A stretch of DNA of 40,127 nucleotides from the NCBI GenBank assembly GCA_902793995.1, contig CADBFP010000018.1:1-40127 (forward strand), given 5' to 3'. Numbering within the stretch: the first letter of the stretch is position 1; each line of letters starts with the position of its first letter. Shown piece by piece: positions 1-6,702 of the stretch. The position numbers and the translations under genes are program-made. Source of the stretch: an uncultured Lachnospiraceae bacterium. Its GTDB lineage: Bacteria; Bacillota; Clostridia; Lachnospirales; Lachnospiraceae. The notes below the pieces were generated by a model. The model ran no database searches. It was not told where the DNA came from and was given only the letters and a program-made list of their open reading frames with translations.

Positions 1-222
1 GCCGCCGCACAGGCTGACCGGCCGCGGTTGATTCAGCTCTGCGGCACGGAGGACTTCCTTTACGAGCATAACCGGCGCTTCCGTCTCGCGGCGGAGGAGG
101 CCGGATACGGACACTGCTATGGCAAGGGACCCGGCGAGCACGCCTGGCCATACTGGGATCGGGCTATTCAGATCGCGCTCCGTTTCTTCCTCGTACTGGA
201 GACGGACGGAGAATTCTATTAA
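1..222 (+). CDS. Esterase family alpha/beta hydrolase, C-terminal part
   Basis: The reading frame is open at the left edge, so only about 73 C-terminal residues are present. GTEDFLY matches the strand and turn that carries the catalytic Asp in PF00756-type esterases, and GEHAWPYWDRAIQ matches the catalytic-His segment followed by the last helix. The nucleophile Ser would lie outside the window. The gene ends 11 nt before the SIS-domain gene, which has its own ribosome site, so the two probably form an operon. Substrate cannot be told from this fragment; acyl-ester or sugar-ester hydrolysis is the family-level expectation. Confidence 0.75.
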   Translation, partial: AAAQADRPRLIQLCGTEDFLYEHNRRFRLAAEEAGYGHCYGKGPGEHAWPYWDRAIQIALRFFLVLETDGEFY

Positions 223-233
223 GGAGTCGTACT

Positions 234-1415
234 ATGAGTTTTGAAGCGAAAAAATGGCAGGAGACAAAGGGTCCTTGCCTGCGCAATTTTGATGAAAAGG
301 AAGCGATTGAGAGCGTGCAGGGCGCTCTGGCGCTCCGTCCCCAGATCGAGGCGGTTATCGACCGAATCTGGGAGGAAGGCTTTGACGGGATCTATTTTAT
401 CGGCATCGGCGGCACCTATGCTTCCGCCATGCAGGTGGAGGTCTATATGCGCGGCCGCTCTTCTCTGCCCATCTATGTTGAAAACGCCGCGGAGTTTCTC
501 ACCACCGGCAACCGCCGCTTTACCGAACGGTCCGTGGTCATTTATTCCTCGGTTTCCGGCGACACCAAGGAGATGGTGCGGCTCGTCGAGCGCGTCCGGG
601 AAATCGGAGGCAAGATCTTCGCCTTTATCGACACGCCGGGTTCGACACTAACTGCGCCGGACAAGCAGGATTATTTGATCCTCTATCCTAAGAACGAGCA
701 GCTGAAGTTCTATATGGTCGCAAACTATCTCATGTACAAAAACGGCGAGTTCGCCGCCTATGAGGAGTACAACTGCGAGATCGAGGCCCATCTCGCCCTC
801 GCGCTGGCAGAGGTAGAAAAGGCTGCGGACGCCTGGGCATATGAGTACGCGAAAAAGACAGTCGCTTTCCACCGCGAGCGGCCCGATCTGCCGCACTACT
901 TCATCGGCTCGGGCAACCAGTACGGAGCCACCTACTCCTACGCCATGTGCTACTGGGAAGAGCAGATGTGGATCCGCACCAAGTCTATCAGCTGTCAGGA
1001 GTTCTTCCACGGCATGCAGGAGATCATCGTCGCCGACACACCCGTCACGCTCTTCATCGGCGAGGACGAACAGCGCCCGCTTGCAGAACGCGTCGCGCGC
1101 TTTCTGCCTCGTGTCTGCGCCAACTACACGATCATCGACACGGCCGAGCTGGAGCTGGAGGGAATTCGAAAGGAGTTCCGCGGTAGCATCTCGCATCTCG
1201 TGATGCACGCGGTCAACAATCGCGTGGACGCCTATATGGAGCTGTTCCTGCGTCACCCGCTCTCGATCCGACGTTACTACAGGCAGTTCGATCCAGCCGT
1301 TCTTAGCGGAGAGGTCCATTCTGGCCAGAAGAATGCCATACAGGATTTTGGCCTCCGCAGAGACGTACTTGTACTGATCATCGGTGAAGAGAAGCGTCGG
1401 AATCCGGATAAATGA
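234..1415 (+). CDS. FrlB-like SIS-domain sugar-phosphate deglycase, with a chimeric 3' end
   Basis: Start ATG at 234 follows AAGGAG with 7-nt spacing. Two SIS (sugar isomerase) folds are visible. The first has FIGIGGTYASAMQ around residues 55-67 and SSVSGDTKEM near 105. The second has FIGSGNQYGATYSYAM near 225 and QEFFHGMQE near 258, the E-x-FHG segment typical of FrlB/GlmS-like enzymes. Family members cleave fructoselysine-6-phosphate or related Amadori compounds to glucose-6-phosphate and an amine in the cytoplasm. The native protein should end a few codons after HPLSIRRYYRQF. The last 40 or so codons (from about 1290) are the antisense of a RepA gene fragment, so the real stop is missing and this C-terminus is an artefact of the junction. 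Function at family level is fairly sure; the exact substrate is not. Confidence 0.8.
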   Translation: MSFEAKKWQETKGPCLRNFDEKEAIESVQGALALRPQIEAVIDRIWEEGFDGIYFIGIGGTYASAMQVEVYMRGRSSLPIYVENAAEFLTTGNRRFTERSVVIYSSVSGDTKEMVRLVERVREIGGKIFAFIDTPGSTLTAPDKQDYLILYPKNEQLKFYMVANYLMYKNGEFAAYEEYNCEIEAHLALALAEVEKAADAWAYEYAKKTVAFHRERPDLPHYFIGSGNQYGATYSYAMCYWEEQMWIRTKSISCQEFFHGMQEIIVADTPVTLFIGEDEQRPLAERVARFLPRVCANYTIIDTAELELEGIRKEFRGSISHLVMHAVNNRVDAYMELFLRHPLSIRRYYRQFDPAVLSGEVHSGQKNAIQDFGLRRDVLVLIIGEEKRRNPDK

Positions 1416-1466
1416 GAACTGCTCGGACTGTACTCCGTAGAAATAGTCATATGTGTTACGATCCAC
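1294..1466 (-). pseudogene. Replication initiator RepA (RepA_N type), N-terminal fragment
   Basis: Read leftward from a GTG at 1466, the frame gives about 58 residues with the motifs DYFYGVQSEQFSFIRIP, LLFTDD, VSAEAKILYGILL and SLSAKNGW. These are the conserved opening of the replication initiator A family carried by plasmids and integrative elements of Clostridia. After NGW the frame runs antisense into the SIS gene, so the DNA-binding core and the rest of the protein are missing. A typical family member is several hundred residues. The start is uncertain because no clear ribosome site precedes the GTG. It is a remnant of a mobile element or one arm of a chimeric join. Confidence 0.7.
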
Positions 1467-1488
1467 AGAATGCCTATTTTGAATACGA

Positions 1489-1534
1489 GAAGAGCCCCGT
1501 CAGTCTCATCATTAGAATACTGACGGAGCTCTTC
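1489..1534. other. Long hairpin upstream of the RepA fragment
   Basis: Two 16-bp arms (1489-1504 and 1519-1534), complementary except for one position, enclose a 14-nt loop. The T-run is weak on either strand. It lies directly upstream of the repA start, where it could be a leader attenuator, or it may be the terminator of a lost neighbour. Confidence 0.45.
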
Positions 1535-1617
1535 CGGATTCTTTGGTTGTCACTTCATTAGTAGTATTTCGGTCCTTCAAACCCCGCATTTCCCGAATGA
1601 CCGTACGCCTTAGTTAC

Positions 1618-1650
1618 AAAAGAGGCTGCCTCAGCACCTGAGGCAGCCTC
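1618..1650 (-). terminator. Rho-independent terminator after the cysteine desulfidase gene
   Basis: A perfect 13-bp stem (GAGGCTGCCTCAG) with a 3-nt loop is followed on the minus strand by TTTT. It lies about 70 nt past the stop of the minus-strand gene ending at 1718. Confidence 0.85.
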
Positions 1651-1717
1651 AAATCACAGGGACAGGAACCGCAGCAAAACGATAAATTGCCGGACTATTA
1701 TTCCACTATACTTCTCC

Positions 1718-2995
1718 TTAACATTCCATCATCAGCCGGATGATCTCTTTGTCGGTCTGTTCCATGCCGAAGCGGGCCAGCTTGCCCACGGTAGCGATAG
1801 TGTTTTCCACGCCCTTTTTGACGATGCCGTCGCCGCCGAAGAACTGGCTGCCGTTCTCGTACATGGCCAGGCCCAGCAGGCCTGCGTCCACGGCGGCGGC
1901 GATCTTGGCGGCGCAGCTGGCCTTGGCCCCGTCACAGACAATGCCGGAGGTGACCGCCACCGCGTTGACGATGGTATGAGCGATCATTTCAAACCGTCCG
2001 CCCTTGAGGTAGGCGATCCCCGCGCCTGCGCCCACGCCGGCGCTGACGGCTCCGCAGTAGGCGGAGAGCCGGCCGATGCCGGTCTTCAGATGGGTGGTGA
2101 TCAGATTGGAGACGCACAGAGCCCGCAGCAGCTCCTCATGGGTCTTTCCCGTCTCCCGGGCGTAGACAATCACCGGCACCGAGGCGGTGATGCCCTGGTT
2201 GCCGGAGCCCGAGTTGATCACCACCGGCAGCTCGCAGCCGTTCATCCGGGCGTCGCTGGCGGCGGCTGCCCAGGCCCGCATCTTGTAGTTGATATCGTTC
2301 TCCCGGTGCAGAAGCACGGTCTTGCCGATGTTAGCCCCGTAATCCCCCCGGAGGCCCTCGGCGGCAATCGCCATGTTGTATTGGATCTGCCGCTCCAAGG
2401 TTTCCCGGACGTCGCCCAGGTCCACGGAGTCGGCAAAGTCCACGATCCCCTCCACGGACAGGCAGGACCGGTCCGTCAGACCTTCGTCCAGCTGTTGGGT
2501 GAGCTCCTTCTCCAGGAGGATCTGCTCATTTCGACGGACGGAGACCACGTTGGTGTGGTAGTCCACGATCCGCACGGAAGCAGAGTCCGCTCCGTGGAAG
2601 GCGGTGATCTGAATGTCAAAGATATGGCCCGTATCCGCGTGGCGCACCTCGATGGGCACGGTGTTCAGAAATCCGGAAATTGTGGCGATCTGCTCTCCCG
2701 TCACGTGGGAGAGCACCTCCAGTTCGGCCTCGGCGTCTCCGGCCACGGCGCCGGAAGCGGCTGCCGCGGGGATCCCCCGGAGGCCGCCGGTGTAGGGCAC
2801 CACGACGCTTTTCACGTTCTTGATGATGTTGCCGCTGATCTCCGCCAGCAGTCGGTCCGGCCTGGCCCCCAGCACCGCCCGGGCCTTGGCGGCGGCGTAG
2901 GCGATGGCGATGGGCTCTGTGCAGCCCATGGCGGGCCGCAGCTCTTCCTTGAGGATTTGGACGTAAGCGGCTTCCCGCGGATCAGATGCTTTCAT
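1718..2995 (-). CDS. cyuA: L-cysteine desulfidase (CyuA / L-serine dehydratase alpha-like family)
   Basis: The 425-residue protein has the usual length of the family. The N-terminus has RPAMGCTEPIAIAYA (GCTEP motif, Cys24 or so), the middle has VINSGSGNQGI, and the C-terminus has SAYCGAVSAGVGAGAG and SGIVCDGAKASCAAK, whose cysteines are expected to hold the [4Fe-4S] cluster. The enzyme splits L-cysteine to pyruvate, ammonia and sulfide in the cytoplasm and serves cysteine catabolism and detoxification. The ATG at 2995 follows GGGGAG with 6-nt spacing. The gene lies 169 bp downstream of a thioredoxin-reductase-like gene and is separated from it by a terminator, so it probably has its own promoter. 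Cysteine desulfidase is better supported than serine dehydratase, but the two are close relatives. Confidence 0.88.
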   Translation of the reverse strand: MKASDPREAAYVQILKEELRPAMGCTEPIAIAYAAAKARAVLGARPDRLLAEISGNIIKNVKSVVVPYTGGLRGIPAAAASGAVAGDAEAELEVLSHVTGEQIATISGFLNTVPIEVRHADTGHIFDIQITAFHGADSASVRIVDYHTNVVSVRRNEQILLEKELTQQLDEGLTDRSCLSVEGIVDFADSVDLGDVRETLERQIQYNMAIAAEGLRGDYGANIGKTVLLHRENDINYKMRAWAAAASDARMNGCELPVVINSGSGNQGITASVPVIVYARETGKTHEELLRALCVSNLITTHLKTGIGRLSAYCGAVSAGVGAGAGIAYLKGGRFEMIAHTIVNAVAVTSGIVCDGAKASCAAKIAAAVDAGLLGLAMYENGSQFFGGDGIVKKGVENTIATVGKLARFGMEQTDKEIIRLMMEC

Positions 2996-3126
2996 GCTTG
3001 ACTCCCCATATCATTTTTGCTTTGCTTTCATTCTATCGGATTTTCCCTGCGTTGCAAGGTTTTTTGTCCATTCGGTCCGATTTGCGGATCATTCTGTCCG
3101 CAGTCTGTCCCGTTTGGCGCTGCGCG

Positions 3127-3156
3127 AAAAAGCAGGCGGCTTGGTCCACCGCCTGC
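3127..3156 (-). terminator. Rho-independent terminator of the reductase-like gene
   Basis: Stem GCAGGCGG/CCGCCTGC (3132-3139 and 3149-3156) with a 9-nt loop, followed on the minus strand by TTTTT. It lies 8 nt past the stop codon of the flavoprotein fragment. Confidence 0.85.
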
Positions 3157-3164
3157 AGGTTTCG

Positions 3165-3590
3165 TTATTTTGCTTCCGCTGCGGCCAGGTATTCCACAAT
3201 GCTGTGAGCAGCCACGTTGCCTTCGCCCACGGCCTTGGTCAGCTGGTAGGGCCGGCCGGTGCAGTCGCCGGCGGCATAACAGCCGGGCTTGTTGGTCTCC
3301 ATCCTCCGGTTGACCACAATGTTCGGCCCGTCGATTTCCAGGCCCCGGAGGAGTCTGCCGGGAGCAACGGCGGGACGGATCACAAAGACGCTGTCCACGT
3401 CCAGCCGGGTCCCGTCCCGGAGTTCAACACCCTCCGCGGCGCTGTCACCCAGAATGGCCTGAAGCTTGCCGGGATTCAGAATCACGTTCTCCCGCCGAAC
3501 CCCGCAATCGGCGTAGGGTGTAAACAGATAGACCTTGGCGGCAATCTCTGCCAGGTACTCCGCTTCATGCTCAACTTCCTTGGCCCAGCA
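3165..3590 (-). pseudogene. Thioredoxin-reductase-like FAD/NAD(P) oxidoreductase, C-terminal half
   Basis: The fragment reads WAKEVEHEAEYLAEIAAKVYLF (part of the NAD(P)-binding domain), then DVDSVFVIRPAVAPGRLLRGLE, and ends with NKPGCYAAGDCTGRPYQLTKAVGEGNVAAHSIVEYL, the FAD-binding G-D segment of TrxB-type enzymes. The N-terminal FAD-binding GxGxxG motif and the redox-active region are absent. The frame passes straight into GH3 sequence upstream. This clostridial subfamily is often seen near thioredoxin, and a thioredoxin is present at 5777 on the other strand. About 140 of an expected 290 residues remain, so it is broken here, either in the organism or in the assembly. Confidence 0.8.
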
Positions 3591-4243
3591 GCAGATCCGC
3601 CAATACCTCTCCTGTAACACTGCCAAGCTGGCTCAAATACAGGATGTTCTTTGCTTCCAGAACCGGGCGAAGGTCCACAACACCGCCCACGTTCAGCACC
3701 AAAAGAAACCGGCGAAAGCGACGATTCAGGTTCAGAATATCCCGGATCTCAGAGGCGGTCAGCCGGAGATCTCCGGGGCAATCGATCCGGTCCGTTCCTT
3801 CGCCGGAGCGGCGGGCCAGCACGTAAACACAGGCTTCCCCATCTCCGTCCAGGGGGAGCGCATATTCATATTCCGGCTCTACGCGTCCGAAGCCGAGAAA
3901 GAGGGGGGATACGCCCTTGGCTTCGGCCTCTCGCCAGATTCCGGCAATAAAGTCCTTGTGATGGGCGGCACGCTGGGTGTCATAGGCATCCAGCCAGGCC
4001 CTGGTGGTGATGGAGAAACCGGCAGCTGAAAGCCCCGCCTCAATGGTGACCGCTGCGCGCGCGACTGTCCCCGGAGCCTGTGCCTCCAAACACCGTGTGT
4101 CGGGCATCGTTTCCATGCAATGCAATGGAACAGGGCCCGTTCAGTGGAAAAGCTCCGTCCTTCTTCAAAAGAACCGTGCATTCTGCGGCTTTTTTTCGAA
4201 GCAACGCCCGGTGACGGGATTCATGCGGCTGCAAATCTGCCAT
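3591..4243 (-). pseudogene. GH3 beta-glucosidase (permuted type), N-terminal fragment with frameshift
   Basis: The start is fixed at ATG 4243 by AAAGGAG with 7-nt spacing. The frame gives AAECTVLLKKDGAFPL, ALHGNDARHTVFGGTGSGDS, the C-terminal-domain signature of family 3 glycosidases that comes first in this permuted clostridial type. At the GC repeat at 4055-4063 the frame must shift by one base, and the protein then continues as AAVTIEAGLSAAGFSITTRAWLDAY, RFLLVLNVGGVVDL and LSQLGSVTGEVLADLLLGQ. It stops at the junction with the flavoprotein. Only about 220 of an expected 750-950 residues remain; the catalytic TIM barrel is missing. The frameshift may be a sequencing slip in the GCGCGCGCG run or real decay. 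Confidence 0.8.
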
Positions 4244-4336
4244 AAAAACGCTCCTTTTTTGCACATTTTGTTTTTGGTTGATTCTGTGAAAAATGAAAAA
4301 ATATTAGTAATTGTGTGGGGGTTATGCTATATTGTA

Positions 4337-4515
4337 AGTTACCCTGCTCGTAGGTAATTTGTTTTTCCCCGCAGGGTGATACTGTTCCCGTCACCCAGGT
4401 GATATACACCAAAGACAAGAGCTAAAAGTCGGTATCTTTTTTGCTCTACCCTTCCATATTGGAGAAATCCGAACTTGAAGCCGGTTGGCAAAGGGTTCGG
4501 ATTTCTTGTTTTCAT
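4337..4515 (+). ncRNA. Possible structured small RNA, family not recognised
   Basis: An extended -10 (TGcTATATT, about 4327-4335) is followed by about 175 nt that end in a terminator, which is the size of an independent small RNA. Inside there are several short hairpins, and two of them exclude each other. ACCCTGC pairs with GCAGGGT, but GGGTGA within the second arm can also pair with TCACCC 11 nt later; GGTG/CACC forms a further stem. There is no convincing protein in it. It could be a leader of the plus-strand operon, but two terminators lie between. I do not recognise a known RNA family. Confidence 0.35.
4463..4512 (+). terminator. Terminator of the candidate small RNA
   Basis: A perfect 12-bp stem (4463-4474 with 4495-4506) encloses a 20-nt loop and is followed by TGTTTTC. 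The stem is strong; the loop is long and the T-run short. Confidence 0.55.
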
Positions 4516-4558
4516 CGAGCAGATCGGCGAGCTGCAAAAAGCACAGTTCTGAAACCAA

Positions 4559-4612
4559 AGAGGCCCGGCAGGGAGGCAACCACGCTTCCCTGCCGGGCCT
4601 CTCTTTGTTTTT
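4559..4612 (+). terminator. Strong terminator upstream of the prolyl-isomerase operon
   Basis: A perfect 16-bp stem (4559-4574 with 4587-4602, GC-rich) is followed by CTTTGTTTTT on the plus strand. It insulates the operon starting at 4840 from the upstream transcript. Confidence 0.85.
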
Positions 4613-4839
4613 AAAAGAGCTTTCGTCATTCAGGCGCAATTCTACGCTCGAATGGATTGCTCCCTTCAGCCAAGCGCTTTTTTCAGGCGGGGAGTCGAAT
4701 CATCGGAAAACGGGACAAGATTTGCGCCTTCCGGTACAGGATGGACCGGGCGGATTGCATTCGGCGGAACATTGTGATATATCTCGGTTGCAATGAATAT
4801 TCTTTCGCTTTTGTTGAAATCGAACAAGGAGTGCCGCCT

Positions 4840-5775
4840 ATGAAATCTCACGTTTTGGAGATTCTGGATCCCCACAGTGTGGATCTCTCCGCCCTCGCGG
4901 TGCCTGTACAGGTGTCCGAAGACGCGGTAGAAGCAGAGCTGAGCCGCACGGTGCTGCCCTTCGTCCGTTGGGAACCGGCGGAAAGAGCCCGGGAGGGGGA
5001 CATGGCCGTGTGCCGCCTGGTTTCCTCCGTTCCCCGTTATCAGAAGCAGCGGATCAAGCTGATGGTGGGCAGCGGGATGTTCTCCCCCGAGCTGGAAGCG
5101 GCGCTGCCGGGCATGGAGCCCGGCCAAGAGAAGACCCTGGAGCTTCCCGAGGGAACCGTGACCGTCACCCTTCTGGAGGTTCAGCGCAGGCGGGTTCCGA
5201 CCCTGACAGACGAAATGGTTCGCAGCCTGAATCTGGATGGGATTTCCACGGTGGAGGCGTATCGGCGCAGCCTTCGCCGCAAGCTGCGGGAGCAGGCTGC
5301 CTGGGAGGTAATTCAGGAGCCCCTGGATCGCCTGATTCAGGCGGTGATCGACGGCTCCGCCTTCGTCCTGTATCGTCAGGATTGGGAAGTCCTGGTCCGG
5401 CAGCGGATCGAACGCTCCCGGGTTCTGTTCCTGCAGGAGGGGATCGACATGGAGCAGGCCCGGCCGGAGGACTTTGCCGGCCGGATCCCGGTGCGCAGCT
5501 ATTACGAGCTGTTGGCCATGGAACAGGCTGACGGCTGGAATCGGCTCTGCCTGTATCTGCTGGGGCTGCATTGGGCGGCACGGGACGATTATGCGCCGAG
5601 CCGGCAGGCCTACGAGGCCTTTCTGCAGGAGTACTGCAAGACCTGGCGGAGCACCGGGGAGGCCGCCCGGGCGGTGACGCCCTATGAGGCCTACGCAGCC
5701 GGGGAGTATGTGAACCACGCGGTCAGATATCTGGAAACGCTTGTATTGGAGCAGCTGATGAAGGAGGACGTATAA
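4840..5775 (+). CDS. Trigger-factor-like FKBP-type prolyl isomerase
   Basis: ATG 4840 follows AAGGAG with 8-nt spacing, giving 311 residues; the longer open frame upstream has no ribosome site. Residues about 50-120 match the trigger-factor PPIase domain: REGDMAVCRLVS, KLMVGSGMFSPELEAALPGMEPGQ and a VPTLTDEMV ending. The rest is helical and resembles the trigger-factor chaperone C-domain (TVEAYRRSLRRKLREQA). The ribosome-binding N-domain of true trigger factor is not seen, so this is a specialised folding helper rather than tig. The role is inferred to be cytoplasmic folding or holding of a client before export. The thioredoxin gene starts 1 nt after its stop, with the ribosome site inside this gene, so the two are translationally coupled. 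Confidence 0.75.
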   Translation: MKSHVLEILDPHSVDLSALAVPVQVSEDAVEAELSRTVLPFVRWEPAERAREGDMAVCRLVSSVPRYQKQRIKLMVGSGMFSPELEAALPGMEPGQEKTLELPEGTVTVTLLEVQRRRVPTLTDEMVRSLNLDGISTVEAYRRSLRRKLREQAAWEVIQEPLDRLIQAVIDGSAFVLYRQDWEVLVRQRIERSRVLFLQEGIDMEQARPEDFAGRIPVRSYYELLAMEQADGWNRLCLYLLGLHWAARDDYAPSRQAYEAFLQEYCKTWRSTGEAARAVTPYEAYAAGEYVNHAVRYLETLVLEQLMKEDV

Positions 5776-5776
5776 C

Positions 5777-6094
5777 ATGGCAATCTATCAGGCAGACGGG
5801 AGCAATTTCAAGGAGCTCACTTCGGAGGGCTTCGTGCTGGTGGACTTCTGGGGCACCACCTGCGGCCCCTGCAAGGTCTTTTCCCGGATTTTGGAGGGAG
5901 CGGCGGCAGAGCTGCCCCTCATGGATATTGTGAAGGTCAACGTGGACGACAACCCCGATCTGGCCGATGAAAACGACGTGATGGCAGTGCCCACCGTTCA
6001 CATCTACAAGGACGGAGCCTTGGTCAAGAAGCATGTGGGCGTCATGCAGCCGAATGAGATCAAGCAAGTGATCTCGGAATACATGTATTCCTGA
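5777..6094 (+). CDS. trxA: Thioredoxin
   Basis: The 105-residue protein is a complete thioredoxin fold. It has VLVDFWGTTCGPCKVFSRIL (active site C-G-P-C, about residues 29-32), VKVNVDDNPDLADENDVMAVPTVHIYKDG with the cis-Pro before Thr, and a final helix. No signal peptide is present, so it acts in the cytoplasm as a dithiol reductant. The usual W-A/C before CGPC is replaced by G-T-T, a small variation. It is coupled to the prolyl isomerase upstream; the flavoprotein fragment at 3165 may be from the same kind of locus. The next gene follows after 52 nt with no terminator in between. Confidence 0.93.
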   Translation: MAIYQADGSNFKELTSEGFVLVDFWGTTCGPCKVFSRILEGAAAELPLMDIVKVNVDDNPDLADENDVMAVPTVHIYKDGALVKKHVGVMQPNEIKQVISEYMYS

Positions 6095-6146
6095 ATCATA
6101 CAACCGAAAGCGAACAAATCAAAATATAAAATTAGGAGGAAAGAAC

Positions 6147-6623
6147 ATGAAGACCCTGAAGAAGACCCTTTGCCTGCTGCTGGCAGCCGCCCTTCTTGTC
6201 ACCTGCCTGATCGGCTGCGCGAAGAAGCCCGATCCCGTCAACACCAAGACCTGCACCTATGAGGAGATGGTCAACTATCTGAAGGTCAAGGGCTACATCA
6301 AGGAGGACGCCAAGCCCGTGGACATCAACAAGACCGAGGGCTACGTCACCGACAACACCGGCGGCGAGATTCCCTACGCAGCCATGGCCGACAAGGCCGA
6401 GGACTTCGGCGGTCTGTGGCTCTTCCACTGGGAGAAGGACAGCGAGGCCTACAATAACGTCTTCGTCAACGCCCCTGCCAACGGCAATATGCTGGTCTAC
6501 ATGGGCGGCGCCTGTGTGCTGCAGGCGGAAGCCATCAACGGCCTCTATGCCGTGGCCTTTGCCGAGGACTACGCGCAGAAGGATGCCGTTCTGGCCGATT
6601 TCAAGGCACTGCCCAACAAATAA
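6147..6623 (+). CDS. Small secreted lipoprotein, unrecognised family
   Basis: The ATG follows a strong TAGGAGG site. Residues 1-24 are a lipoprotein signal (positive N-terminus, Leu/Ala-rich core, lipobox LIGC with Cys24). The mature part of about 134 residues has TYEEMVNYLKVKGY, DFGGLWLFHWEKDSEAYN, and NGLYAVAFAEDYAQKDAVLADFKAL. I do not recognise a named family. The same three blocks appear, diverged, in the membrane-anchored protein at 10186 (TIEDLMAYLEEKGF, HVEIYWWNLKDP, NGPFGLFSTYYEG with ALEEAFKAF), so the two look like paralogues on either side of the exporter genes. A substrate-binding, immunity or accessory role for the exporter is inference from context. Confidence 0.75.
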   Translation: MKTLKKTLCLLLAAALLVTCLIGCAKKPDPVNTKTCTYEEMVNYLKVKGYIKEDAKPVDINKTEGYVTDNTGGEIPYAAMADKAEDFGGLWLFHWEKDSEAYNNVFVNAPANGNMLVYMGGACVLQAEAINGLYAVAFAEDYAQKDAVLADFKALPNK

Positions 6624-6641
6624 TCCAAATCGAATCCAAAT

Positions 6642-6690
6642 CGCCCCCCCACTTTAACCAATAGCGGATAAAGCGGGGGGCGTCTTCATA
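6642..6690 (+). terminator. GC-rich hairpin between lipoprotein and exporter genes
   Basis: CGCCCCCCC..CTTTA (6642-6656) pairs with TAAAG.GGGGGGCG (6669-6682) with one mismatch; it is followed by TCTTCAT only. It is probably a partial terminator or mRNA-stability hairpin that lowers exporter expression relative to the lipoprotein. Confidence 0.5.
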
Positions 6691-6702
6691 GGAGAGACGC
6701 AA

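Noticed and set aside
648-1299. Long minus-strand frame continuing from the RepA fragment through the SIS gene
   Set aside because: From NGW on, the residues have no protein character and lie antisense to a well-supported coding region; only the first 58 residues match RepA.
1976-3001. 341-codon open frame on the plus strand opposite the cysteine desulfidase
   Set aside because: Antisense shadow in a GC-rich gene; no ribosome site and His/Gly-rich, non-protein composition.
4337-4515. Known riboswitch class
   Set aside because: I could not match conserved core elements of any class, and two terminators separate it from the next gene; listed only as an unassigned RNA candidate.
4666-5778. 370-codon minus-strand frame opposite the prolyl isomerase
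   Set aside because: Shadow of a supported gene; no start signal or recognisable domain.
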